Assembly (NCBI RefSeq): GCF_025567095.1
Contig: NZ_JAOQJH010000002.1
DNA from: Anthropogastromicrobium aceti
GTDB taxonomy: Bacteria > Bacillota > Clostridia > Lachnospirales > Lachnospiraceae
Reading direction: 5' to 3' (one strand)
Length of the DNA: 64,000 nucleotides
The notes below the pieces were generated by a model, which saw nothing but the letters and a program-made list of their open reading frames with translations, did not search any database and was not told the DNA's origin. Numbering within the stretch: position 1 is the first letter of the stretch; every line of letters begins with the position of its first letter. This document shows positions 33,812-41,566 of the stretch, in pieces. The translations under genes and the position numbers were made by a program.

Positions 33812-34362
33812 ATCTCAAGGACTTTTTCATTAGAGGCAGGGCATATCTTATCGATTCTTGGGCCAAATGGTATCGGAAAAACAACTCTTTTAAAATGCAT
33901 GATCGGTCTTCTTTCATGGAGCAGCGGTCATTCGCTTTTAAACGGTCAGTACATTCAGCAATTAAAGGCTAAGGAAATCTGGAACACGATATCCTATATT
34001 CCACAGACACATGGCTTTTCTTTCTCCTACACCGGCCTGGAAATGGTCATGATGGGCCGAAGCTCACACCTTGGCCTCTTTGAACAGCCGGGCACAAAGG
34101 AGATTGAGATGGCAGAGGCGATGATGGAAAAGACTGGAATCACGCATCTTGCCTCGAAGGATTGTAACCGCATGAGCGGCGGTGAATTGCAGATGAGGCA
34201 TTTATGATGAACAGAAATGGGGACCGATTCTATGGGAAGGCAGCAGATATCTTGAATGAGGAAAATATTTCCAAGTCGTTTGATGTAAATGTCATCGTGG
34301 ATGAGGTCATGTACAATGACCGTAAGCTGAGAAGCATTATTCCTGTGTCGCTTACTGAATAA
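33812..34362 (+). pseudogene. Remnant of a FecE-type iron/siderophore ABC ATPase
   Basis: Reading from about 33821 gives TFSLEAGHILSILGPNGIGKTTLLKCMIGLL, with an intact Walker A. It runs on through the Q-loop (SYIPQTHGFSFSYTGLEMVMMGR) and the signature MSGGELQ. The frame then ends at 34207, and the family C-terminus continues in another frame from 34200 (DRFYGKAADILNEENISKSFDVNVIVDEV) to the stop at 34362. The N-terminal strand, the Walker B region and the H-loop are missing. So it has an internal deletion, a frameshift and 5' loss, and no partner genes remain. Confidence 0.85.
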
Positions 34363-34367
34363 AACTC

Positions 34368-34397
34368 TTGCAAGTTCCAAGACTTATAGGGTACAAT
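34368..34397 (+). promoter_or_regulatory. Promoter of the bicupin gene
   Basis: TTGCAA (34368-34373), an 18-base spacer, TACAAT (34392-34397), 58 bases before the ATG. Confidence 0.55.
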
Positions 34398-34455
34398 AAT
34401 GAATAGTATAAAATTACGATTATGCTGAATAGCAAATAGAAGGGAGTTCGCTTTT

Positions 34456-35103
34456 ATGGCTGGCGCATTTATAATAGAACAGCTGCGTCCAATCAAGGAC
34501 GGAATGACCATCTCTCGCGATGCTAAGATGGGGCAAACAACTGCGGTTACATTCTTTTCTCTTGGCAAGGATACGTCCATCAGTCAGGAGCGCTATGATG
34601 TAACTTCCATTTACATTGGTGCAAAAGGAACTGCCGATTTTCTTATTGGAGATCAGGCAAAAAAGGAGCCGGTATCAGACGGTGACTGTCTTATCGTTCC
34701 TGGCGACACCCTCTGCGGAGTGGAAACGACTACCGGAACTGTTTACACAGAAATTATTATTAAAAAGGAGACAACTATGAACAGTATTGTAAAATCTGGA
34801 GAAGTAATGAAGCTGAAGGACTTAATCTCTTATGAAGAGGGAAGTATTGCAAATCTTGACGTTGTTAGCAACGGCACCATGAAGTTTGTGCTGATGGCAT
34901 TCGACGAGGGAACTGGCCTAACACCACATCGTGCACCCGGCAACGCAATTATCTTCGCACTCGAAGGAAAGGCTACCATCGGTTATGAGGGCAAGGATTA
35001 CACGCTGTCCGCAGGTGAGAATTTCCGTTTTGATAAGAATGGTCTGCACAGCGTTACCGCTCAGGGCAAGTTTAAGATGGCTCTGCTGCTCGTACTGGAA
35101 TAA
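34456..35103 (+). CDS. Two-domain cupin protein
   Basis: 215 residues with two small beta-barrel (cupin) domains, at about 15-105 and 110-215. The second has HRAPGNAIIFALEGKATIGYEGKDYTLSAGENFRFDKNGLHSV, the G-x5-PxG-like and H-containing motifs of RmlC cupins. The first is more divergent, with no clear metal His set. Ribosome site AAGGGAG. Monocistronic, with its own promoter and terminator. Substrate unknown; related short bicupins are often annotated as sensors or isomerase-like proteins. Confidence 0.8.
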   Translation: MAGAFIIEQLRPIKDGMTISRDAKMGQTTAVTFFSLGKDTSISQERYDVTSIYIGAKGTADFLIGDQAKKEPVSDGDCLIVPGDTLCGVETTTGTVYTEIIIKKETTMNSIVKSGEVMKLKDLISYEEGSIANLDVVSNGTMKFVLMAFDEGTGLTPHRAPGNAIIFALEGKATIGYEGKDYTLSAGENFRFDKNGLHSVTAQGKFKMALLLVLE

Positions 35104-35126
35104 TTGTTTTTATCGTCTACGGTATT

Positions 35127-35166
35127 AAAAAACCTCCCGGAAGAAATTTTCTTCCGAGAGGTTTTT
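35127..35166. terminator. Bidirectional terminator after the cupin gene
   Basis: AAAAAACCTC and GAGGTTTTT close a stem with inner CGGAAGAAA / TTTCTTCCG. The A-run on one side and T-run on the other let it serve both the cupin gene (+) and the toxin gene (-). Confidence 0.85.
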
Positions 35167-35188
35167 GCTGTCCAATCTACTTATATCT

Positions 35189-35482
35189 CTATCCTTTTAT
35201 GTAACGCTTCAACTGATCATAAAAATTTTCTCTTGTTCCTGCCATAACTACAACTACCAGTTCTTCCCCAACTCGTTCAATCGTATATGCCAATTCATAA
35301 TTTGTCTTATTATAATAAATGTCATATCCATAAAATCCACTCAGATCGCCGGTTTTCGCCTCTCCTATTGTATAGTCATTGCAGATTTTATCAATTGCTT
35401 CCCGATACAGCGTTTTTAATTTTTTATCCTTCAGCTTTTTGATATATTTTGCTGCTGGAGGTTCAAATCGTACTGACAGCAT
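35189..35482 (-). CDS. RelE/ParE-superfamily toxin
   Basis: 97 residues, typical RelE/ParE length. It begins MLSVRFEPPAAKYIKKLKDKKLKTLYREAIDKI (two opening helices), followed by a beta-sheet with LSGFYGYDIYYNKTNYELAYTIERVGEELVVVVMAGTRENFYDQL. Basic residues in the first helices and a Tyr-rich C-terminus fit a ribosome-dependent RNase or gyrase-poison fold; which one is not resolved. It follows the antitoxin with a one-base overlap, so the pair is translationally coupled. Confidence 0.8.
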   Translation of the reverse strand: MLSVRFEPPAAKYIKKLKDKKLKTLYREAIDKICNDYTIGEAKTGDLSGFYGYDIYYNKTNYELAYTIERVGEELVVVVMAGTRENFYDQLKRYIKG

Positions 35483-35862
35483 TACTCATCCTCCGATCCG
35501 AAAACATCTTCATACGTTTCAAATGGCGCATTTCCATTTGCGATTTCTTCCGCATTATGAAGCATAGCTTCCGCAGCTGGCCTAATTTGAGCTTGACGTT
35601 CTTTAAATTTAGAGAGTAACGCTTCCCCCGATAGTCCCTCATCAATTAACTCTGCAAGAATCTGTTCTGCAAATTCACCACCAGAAACAGTTTTCACCGG
35701 ACGAATTATAAGTTCATTCCCATGAACAATACATTCTGCTTCGTTTCCAAATCCTAATGTCTGATAAAATTTTTGTGGAATTGTAATCTGTCTCTTTGAA
35801 GATATACTAAGAACTTTTCTATCCACTTTTCTACTTCCTCTTTCCAATACAGCTGTAGGCAT
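35482..35862 (-). CDS. AbrB-type antitoxin
   Basis: 126 residues. The N-terminal SpoVT-AbrB DNA-binding domain (about 14-60) is VLSISSKRQITIPQKFYQTLGFGNEAECIVHGNELIIRPV, a swapped-hairpin fold that would autorepress the operon. An acidic helical C-terminal half would wrap the toxin. It lies upstream of and overlaps the RelE/ParE-like gene, the normal type II order. A start at ATG 35860-35862 follows GGAGGTAACAT. Confidence 0.82.
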   Translation of the reverse strand: MPTAVLERGSRKVDRKVLSISSKRQITIPQKFYQTLGFGNEAECIVHGNELIIRPVKTVSGGEFAEQILAELIDEGLSGEALLSKFKERQAQIRPAAEAMLHNAEEIANGNAPFETYEDVFGSEDE

Positions 35863-35969
35863 ATGTTACCTCCTTACTATTCTATACAAAAATATGGCTA
35901 TCTATTCCTTTTTGCTTGGTTTCTTTGTTTCTTGATTATTATTATACCCATTTTTTTTGCAAAGTCAAG

Positions 35970-36012
35970 AAGAACGCCTCTTAAAAGATATACTCTTCCG
36001 AGAGACGTTCTT
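35970..36012. terminator. Hairpin upstream of the toxin-antitoxin pair
   Basis: AGAACGcCTCT and AGAGaCGTTCT pair around a 20-base loop, followed by TTCTT on the plus strand. Resembles the terminator at 35127 in part (CTCTTCCGAGAG). Confidence 0.55.
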
Positions 36013-36021
36013 TCTTAGTGA

Positions 36022-36128
36022 AACCCTAGGTGAATGTGCTTTATGAGACGGACGTTTTTGCGAAAGGCGTCCCGTGAACCCAAAAAGTCACTTCACCGAA
36101 TGACCCTTCGGAAAACTTCCGGGTAGAT
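36022..36128 (-). repeat. Dispersed intergenic repeat, site 3
   Basis: Shares GGTGAATGTGCTTTATGAGACGG, AAAGTCACTTCACCGAATG and AAACTTCCGGGTAGA with site 2 (31770-31936). It starts 10 bases after the MATE stop. Confidence 0.7.
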
Positions 36129-36138
36129 ACAATAGCTG

Positions 36139-37425
36139 CTAGCGTGTATAGCCCTTATATATCCATGTTAGTATCAAGTATTCCAAAAACATTATCGCAT
36201 ATATCCCTGATAATTTCCATAATGTACCGCATATAAGCACTCCAACACTTGTTGCAATCGTTCCGGCTGCAACACAATAAAAAACTAATTTCTCATATCC
36301 AATTCCTTGAAGGTAACTCATGTAAATTTGATACGGAACTTTAATCAACTGTATTGCAAATAAAAATATTAATAAGTTTTTCGCTTGCTGTATTATATTC
36401 GTATCTGAAATAATACATCTTAGCATTTGCTCCTTCCCTATCCAACAACAAATACATACTATCCCTATTACGAGGAATGCCATGCCTGCGCCAGTTTTTA
36501 AATATTCTTTTGCCTCAGCTTTATTTCCTGATGCTCTTTTTTGCAGCGCATAGGTTTGAGCTGCTGTTGCATACGCATAAACAGGAAGTCCAACAATACC
36601 GTCCACAGTTCCTAAAAGACTGTATACCGCCATTTGATCTGTTCCCATTCGCGATACTATCCCAGATACTGCAAAAACCAAAATCGTATTTTCTAAAAAT
36701 TCTTGCCCCAAAAAAGATGGATACAACCGAAGCATTTGCTTTATTGTATTTTTTTCAATCATTCTTTTCGCTATCACCGGCGAATGTTTCCGCCAATATG
36801 GAATTTGATATATGAAAAGGCCAACAAATAAGCCAATTACACTTCCCCACGCTGCGCCAGCTGTTCCAAGTTGTGGCAATCCAAAGCAACCAAATACCAG
36901 AGAATAATCAAAAAATAAATTAACTATCATAGAAACAATTGTACTATACAGTGTGATTTTTGTATTGAAACAATTTCGATAATATGCAGAATATTGAAAA
37001 ATAAGCATATTTTGGACTACTGTAAATGCCGCTGGATAAAAATAAGAAAGCATTTCTATCAAATCATTCCCTGTAATTCCATACATTTGTCGAAAAAATA
37101 ATTTTCCGCCAAGACAACCTATAATAAAGAACAGAAAACCAATTAGCAATGTCAGCATTTTACTAATAGCAAATACGTTTTCAAAGCCAGCTTCATCCTT
37201 TTTTCCTTTTCTTTCAGCCGCGATAATATTGAATACAGTTGACATTATACCAAACGCTCCTGTAACTGCATAAATCATAGACGACGCAATCCCTACCAAT
37301 GCAAAACTCTGACTAGAATAATGTCCTACAATCGCTTGATCAAGGATCTCAAATATGCTGTTCAATAAATAATTTAATAGAATCGGATAAACCAGTCTAT
37401 TGATATCTTTTACTTTATATTTCAA
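36139..37425 (-). CDS. MATE-family efflux transporter
   Basis: 428 residues with 12 predicted membrane helices arranged as two six-helix halves (helix clusters from about 10 and from about 235). N-terminal VYPILLNYLLNSIFEILDQAIVGHYSSQSFALVGIASSM is the MATE opening. Probably exports drugs or metabolites in exchange for Na+ or H+. It is monocistronic and preceded by an 11-bp-arm palindrome. It sits between two dispersed repeats. Confidence 0.9.
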   Translation of the reverse strand: MKYKVKDINRLVYPILLNYLLNSIFEILDQAIVGHYSSQSFALVGIASSMIYAVTGAFGIMSTVFNIIAAERKGKKDEAGFENVFAISKMLTLLIGFLFFIIGCLGGKLFFRQMYGITGNDLIEMLSYFYPAAFTVVQNMLIFQYSAYYRNCFNTKITLYSTIVSMIVNLFFDYSLVFGCFGLPQLGTAGAAWGSVIGLFVGLFIYQIPYWRKHSPVIAKRMIEKNTIKQMLRLYPSFLGQEFLENTILVFAVSGIVSRMGTDQMAVYSLLGTVDGIVGLPVYAYATAAQTYALQKRASGNKAEAKEYLKTGAGMAFLVIGIVCICCWIGKEQMLRCIISDTNIIQQAKNLLIFLFAIQLIKVPYQIYMSYLQGIGYEKLVFYCVAAGTIATSVGVLICGTLWKLSGIYAIMFLEYLILTWIYKGYTR

Positions 37426-37483
37426 ATTTCTTTTCTCCTTCTATATAGTTACGAATCAATATATATTAAAGGAGAATATGTGA

Positions 37484-37510
37484 TTCAGCCTATTCTCCCA
37501 ATAGGCTGAA
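37484..37510. promoter_or_regulatory. Palindrome upstream of the MATE gene
   Basis: TTCAGCCTATT and AATAGGCTGAA form a perfect 11-bp inverted repeat around CTCCC, 59 bases before the MATE start. No T-run follows on either strand, so an operator is more likely than a terminator. Confidence 0.55.
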
Positions 37511-37559
37511 AACATACGCATAGCTCATAAAAATCCCTCTTTCCAAATTATACTAATAT

Positions 37560-37652
37560 CGCCGACAAACGCTTCACCGAGTGGTTCCTTCGGAAAACTT
37601 CCGTGGAACCACTCTCACCCTTCATAACATTTCCGGGTAGTCAAAACTACCG
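37560..37652 (-). repeat. Dispersed intergenic repeat, site 4
   Basis: GCCGACAAACGCTTCACCGAGTGG, CCTTCGGAAAACTTCCG and TTTCCGGGTAGT relate it to sites 2 and 3. Internal hairpins are GGTTCC/GGAACC and CGGGTAGT/ACTACCCG-like. It abuts the 3' end of the rhamnogalacturonan lyase gene. Confidence 0.6.
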
Positions 37653-40100
37653 GGTAGTCACCGTCGATGCCAGCGCTGGCAGCACATACTTCCACTCCAT
37701 ATCGCTTGCCAGATAAAACTTCGTATAGCACGGCTGATTGTAGCAATTATTCTGCCATGCCACGCCGACGCGGTACTGAATGTCATGAAGAAGCGTAAAC
37801 AATTTATGTGCTGACAGATCTGTGTTTGTGTAGATACGCACTGCACTGCTGTCTTCGAGGCGAAGAATAATCTCGTCACGATAATCGCCGAAAATATCTG
37901 CTACAAGGCAAGGATTTCCCTTTGTGCCATTGTTTGTGAGCGTTCCCTGTGGGTCAAGCATAATGCCATGTGTGTTATCGTTAATGATACCTGTCTGCTT
38001 TTTGCGCTCCATATAGTCTACGCCGTCAATGATCTGCGTTGTCATATCAGAAGCCCAGTGGATATTCGCGTTTGTTCCAAGACGCTTTACGTCAAGCTTA
38101 TTTCCGTTGCAGTCAAAGGTGTCCTTTACCCACACCTGAAGACCACGCACACCCGGTACGACATCTCCTATCATGCAGCGTCCAAGATCTTCTTCTGCAT
38201 ATTCACCAAAGAATACTTTTCCAGTAAGTGCATCGCGAAGCGCAAATCCATACGGTGCTGCCTTTGCACCCTCGAACACATTAAAGATCTGGTATCCCGG
38301 CAAATCTGGATTGATTCTTGCGACATGCATTGCATCACCGTGGCCAAGCTTTGCAAGACGTCCATCTGGCAGATGATCATAGCTTGAATATAAAAGACTT
38401 CCATCATGGTCAATCACAGCTGCACCATAGATAATCTCCTGGCAACCGTCACCATCCACATCTGCTACTGAAAGGCTGTGATCTCCCTGTCCTGCAAACT
38501 TTCCATAAACAGGATCTAAGCCCTCTTTTTCGTGTGCATTGTCATTAAATGGATTATTCATTGGCACATGACCAGAATCTGCCATGAATCGTTTTGTAAA
38601 ATGACCATCCTTAAAATCATAAGCTGTCACAGTGCTTCTTGTGTAGTAGCCTCTGCAAATGATTACGGACGGATGCTCGCCATCTAAGTATGCAACTCCA
38701 GATAAGAAACGATCTACACGGTTGCACGGTTCAATTCTTCTCATTGCATAGTCGCCCCACATCAGGCCATCATCGCCTCTTGGCACTGGAAAATCAATTG
38801 TCTCAAGCTCTTTTCCATCACCGCCAAACATAGTAAGATATTCTGGACCATCATAGATAAAGCCCTCAAATGCTTCAAGATGATTCTTATCGCTTCTTGA
38901 CGGTGCAAATTCATATATAAAGTAAGAAACAAGCTCTTTTGCATCCTCGCGGCTAAGCGGATAATGATACTTAACAGGAATACCAAAACACTCCTCAAGT
39001 GTCGCAGGCCAACGTCCAGATACAACCTCCGGGTGACTGCTCCAGCCCATAAACATCTCTACAAGATGCTCTTTATAATCGGCTGCTGTACACACATAAT
39101 TATCCTGATTTGTCACGCCATTTTTCACATCGCGCTCTGGAAGTGTAATGTACTCCTCTGCCACTGTGCTGTCTGCTGCAAAACGAGTCACCTTTGTACC
39201 TGGTGCAGTCTTTACGCACATTTCTGCCTTGCCGTCACCGTCAAAATCATACACCATAAATTGCGTGTAGTGCGCTCCTGAGCGGATATTTGGTCCCATA
39301 TCGACACGCCATAAAAGTGTACCGTCCAGTCGATAGCAGTCAATGTAGCAATTTCCGGTATAACCGCGATGAGAAACATCATGTGCATTTGACGGATCCC
39401 ACTTTACGATATACTCTAACTCGCCGTCTCCGTCTACATCACCAATACTCATATCATTTGCGCTGTAGGTGTATGGCTGACCCTCTGGATACATCTCGCC
39501 CTTCGGGGAACGGCCATCAGCCGGCTTATTCATTGGAATATCAATGTAATTATTTTTCCACACAAAAACTTTCTTACAGCGTTCTTCCTCTTTGCCGTCA
39601 ATAATCGGTGCAACACTGTATGTATCCTGCAAGGTTCCATCTGTATCAAGGTAGTTAGTGCTGTCTGTAACGACTGCAATTTTCTTTTCACCGCGGTATA
39701 CGGCATAATCAGCACCTGTAAGTCCTGTATCGCTGTAGCCGCGCACCTCGTCAATAAACATACGCCAGCCAACATACACACCTTTGTCTGTCTTAACAGC
39801 AATAAGACCTCTGTTTAATTTTTCAAGCTGCTCATGAAAAACTGCCTTAAGAGGTGTCTCAACGAGATTACTCATCTCATACTCAGTTTCATTCTTTACA
39901 GCTGCTACCTTTAAATAATGCGGCACATGCGTTGCCTTCTTTAAGACAAAGCTGCACTCTTTTGTATCGCCCACAAGCTGATACTTCATGGTCGAAATAT
40001 CTTTATCGGCCCAGTAAACATGATACTTTTCGGCTTCCTCTGCCGGTTCCCAGGCAATTTCTACACAGTCATTACGGACCTCTTTTACTGTCGCATTCAT
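37647..40100 (-). CDS. Rhamnogalacturonan lyase, PL11 family, intracellular
   Basis: 817 residues, no signal peptide. An extra N-terminal fibronectin-like domain (1-85) precedes the PL11 core. The core opens with LNRGLIAVKTDKGVYVGWRMF and continues with an eight-bladed propeller rich in Ca2+ loops (DVDGDGELEYIVKWDP, DFDGDGKAEM, DVDGDGCQEI). GDHSLSVADVDGDG and HGDAMHVARINPD are the conserved catalytic-face segments. It cleaves the rhamnose-galacturonic acid backbone by beta-elimination, as YesW/YesX do. The absence of a signal peptide implies action on imported oligomers. It is the last gene of the RG-I operon. Confidence 0.95.
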   Translation of the reverse strand: MNATVKEVRNDCVEIAWEPAEEAEKYHVYWADKDISTMKYQLVGDTKECSFVLKKATHVPHYLKVAAVKNETEYEMSNLVETPLKAVFHEQLEKLNRGLIAVKTDKGVYVGWRMFIDEVRGYSDTGLTGADYAVYRGEKKIAVVTDSTNYLDTDGTLQDTYSVAPIIDGKEEERCKKVFVWKNNYIDIPMNKPADGRSPKGEMYPEGQPYTYSANDMSIGDVDGDGELEYIVKWDPSNAHDVSHRGYTGNCYIDCYRLDGTLLWRVDMGPNIRSGAHYTQFMVYDFDGDGKAEMCVKTAPGTKVTRFAADSTVAEEYITLPERDVKNGVTNQDNYVCTAADYKEHLVEMFMGWSSHPEVVSGRWPATLEECFGIPVKYHYPLSREDAKELVSYFIYEFAPSRSDKNHLEAFEGFIYDGPEYLTMFGGDGKELETIDFPVPRGDDGLMWGDYAMRRIEPCNRVDRFLSGVAYLDGEHPSVIICRGYYTRSTVTAYDFKDGHFTKRFMADSGHVPMNNPFNDNAHEKEGLDPVYGKFAGQGDHSLSVADVDGDGCQEIIYGAAVIDHDGSLLYSSYDHLPDGRLAKLGHGDAMHVARINPDLPGYQIFNVFEGAKAAPYGFALRDALTGKVFFGEYAEEDLGRCMIGDVVPGVRGLQVWVKDTFDCNGNKLDVKRLGTNANIHWASDMTTQIIDGVDYMERKKQTGIINDNTHGIMLDPQGTLTNNGTKGNPCLVADIFGDYRDEIILRLEDSSAVRIYTNTDLSAHKLFTLLHDIQYRVGVAWQNNCYNQPCYTKFYLASDMEWKYVLPALASTVTTR

Positions 40101-40119
40101 AACGCTCTCCCTTTCTTTA

Positions 40120-40935
40120 TCAAAGTGCGACGAACATATTTTTTGCCAGCTCTGCTTTCACCTTATCCAGCTTGTCATCACGCTCATATGAACGAATCAA
40201 TCCTGCAAGAAGTCCGGCAAATGCCTTTGCACCTGCCTGCTGTAAATGTGCATTGTCCTTTTTTCCGTCTGGATAGCCTTCATATGCTCCCTGATCTAAC
40301 CACATAAACAGCTTCTTAGAACCATCACTTCCAACAGTATTTAAATAATCTGCAGTTGCTTTTCCCAGATCAAGCACAGGAAGATCATACTTATCCCCCA
40401 TCTCAAGCATCTTATCACGATACTCTGGAAAGCTTACACTAAACTTGCCATCCGGCGTATCATCACAATCTCTCATTGCGATTGCTGTCACAAGAACTGG
40501 CTGTGCGCCACACTCCTTTGCTGCATTTATATAGCGAAGCAGATATTCCTCATACTGCTTGGGCGTAACATAACGCTCCTCTTTTTCCTTGTTTGCATCG
40601 TTATGCGCAAACTGCATGAACAGATAGTCACCTGACTTGATCGCCTTTTTTAAATCATCAAGGCGGCCCTCATCAAAGTAGCTTCTGCTGCTTCTTCCTG
40701 CCATTGCACGGTTATCAATAAACAAGCCATCTGTCTCATAAATAATTGACTGGTCAAAATCAGAAGCACTCTTTTTGCCATAGCCCATCCAGTCACAGCC
40801 ATCCTGATTCATCTTTTGTTCTGTCTCTTTAAAATAAGTGTGCAGCATCTGACCCCAGCCGGTAATCGGCTTTACAGGTGTCTTATAGCTTTGTACGGTA
40901 GAATCTCCTGCTAAGTAAATTGTAAATTTTTTCAT
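40120..40935 (-). CDS. Rhamnogalacturonan acetylesterase (CE12, SGNH/GDSL)
   Basis: 271 residues, no signal peptide. SGNH blocks: GDST near residue 10 in IYLAGDSTVQSY (nucleophile Ser), a Gly in AMAGRSSRSYFDEGR, HND in MQFAHNDANKEK, and a late D-x-x-H-like segment DNAHLQQAGAKAFA. CE12 enzymes such as YesT/YesY remove acetyl groups from galacturonic acid in RG-I, opening the backbone to lyases. It sits 19 bases before the PL11 gene, so the two are co-expressed. Confidence 0.93.
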   Translation of the reverse strand: MKKFTIYLAGDSTVQSYKTPVKPITGWGQMLHTYFKETEQKMNQDGCDWMGYGKKSASDFDQSIIYETDGLFIDNRAMAGRSSRSYFDEGRLDDLKKAIKSGDYLFMQFAHNDANKEKEERYVTPKQYEEYLLRYINAAKECGAQPVLVTAIAMRDCDDTPDGKFSVSFPEYRDKMLEMGDKYDLPVLDLGKATADYLNTVGSDGSKKLFMWLDQGAYEGYPDGKKDNAHLQQAGAKAFAGLLAGLIRSYERDDKLDKVKAELAKNMFVAL

Positions 40936-40966
40936 TTTTGCGCTCCATTTTTCAAAAATTTCTAAG

Positions 40967-41551
40967 TTACAGTTCTTTTACAACAACATCCTTCAGGCTT
41001 CTCTTCGGAACATAATGAACCTGATTTTCGTCACGATAATATTTGATATCGTCGTCTTTTACTTCAACCATCTTTACTTCTTCAACTGGAACGCCTAGTG
41101 CGATTACCATTGAAATTGCATACTTCTCTGGATCTAATCCAAATATTTCCATAAGCTCGGTGCGCTTGATATTCATTAACATGCAGCCGCCGTAGCCCAT
41201 ATCTCTTGCGCCAAGGAAAATGGTCTGTGCCACGATTCCTTCGTCAACGGTCTGATTCTTCTGAAGACTCAAATCACGCAAAATCAAAATATAGCCTGTC
41301 GGACGCTCTCCCTCTACCGGGCCGTCCCAGTCACTTAAATAGCCTGCCCATGCCAGATTTTTGTAAATCTCTGCATTCATCTTCTCATCTGCGCAAAGTG
41401 CAAAGCGGATATACTGACGATTTCCACCGCATGGTGTGATGCGGCCTAACTCAGCCAGCTCCTCAAGTTCCTGCATAGTCATTTTTTTACTCTGGTCAAA
41501 GCGACGGTATGAACGTGCGCCAGCTACTAAATCGTGAAATTTCTGTGTCAT
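40967..41551 (-). CDS. Nitroreductase-family oxidoreductase
   Basis: 194 residues. Opens FHDLVAGARSYRRFDQSKKMTMQELEELAELGRITPCGGNRQYIRFALC, the FMN-binding RSYRRF motif of the nitroreductase fold, and closes with a second FMN loop around YAISMVIALGVP. An FMN- and NAD(P)H-dependent reductase; the substrate is unknown. It is located between the YetA-like lyase and the esterase with gaps of 15 and 31 bases, so it belongs to the same operon, though no redox step is known in RG-I breakdown. Confidence 0.9.
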   Translation of the reverse strand: MTQKFHDLVAGARSYRRFDQSKKMTMQELEELAELGRITPCGGNRQYIRFALCADEKMNAEIYKNLAWAGYLSDWDGPVEGERPTGYILILRDLSLQKNQTVDEGIVAQTIFLGARDMGYGGCMLMNIKRTELMEIFGLDPEKYAISMVIALGVPVEEVKMVEVKDDDIKYYRDENQVHYVPKRSLKDVVVKEL

Positions 41552-41566
41552 AATTATTTTTCTCCT

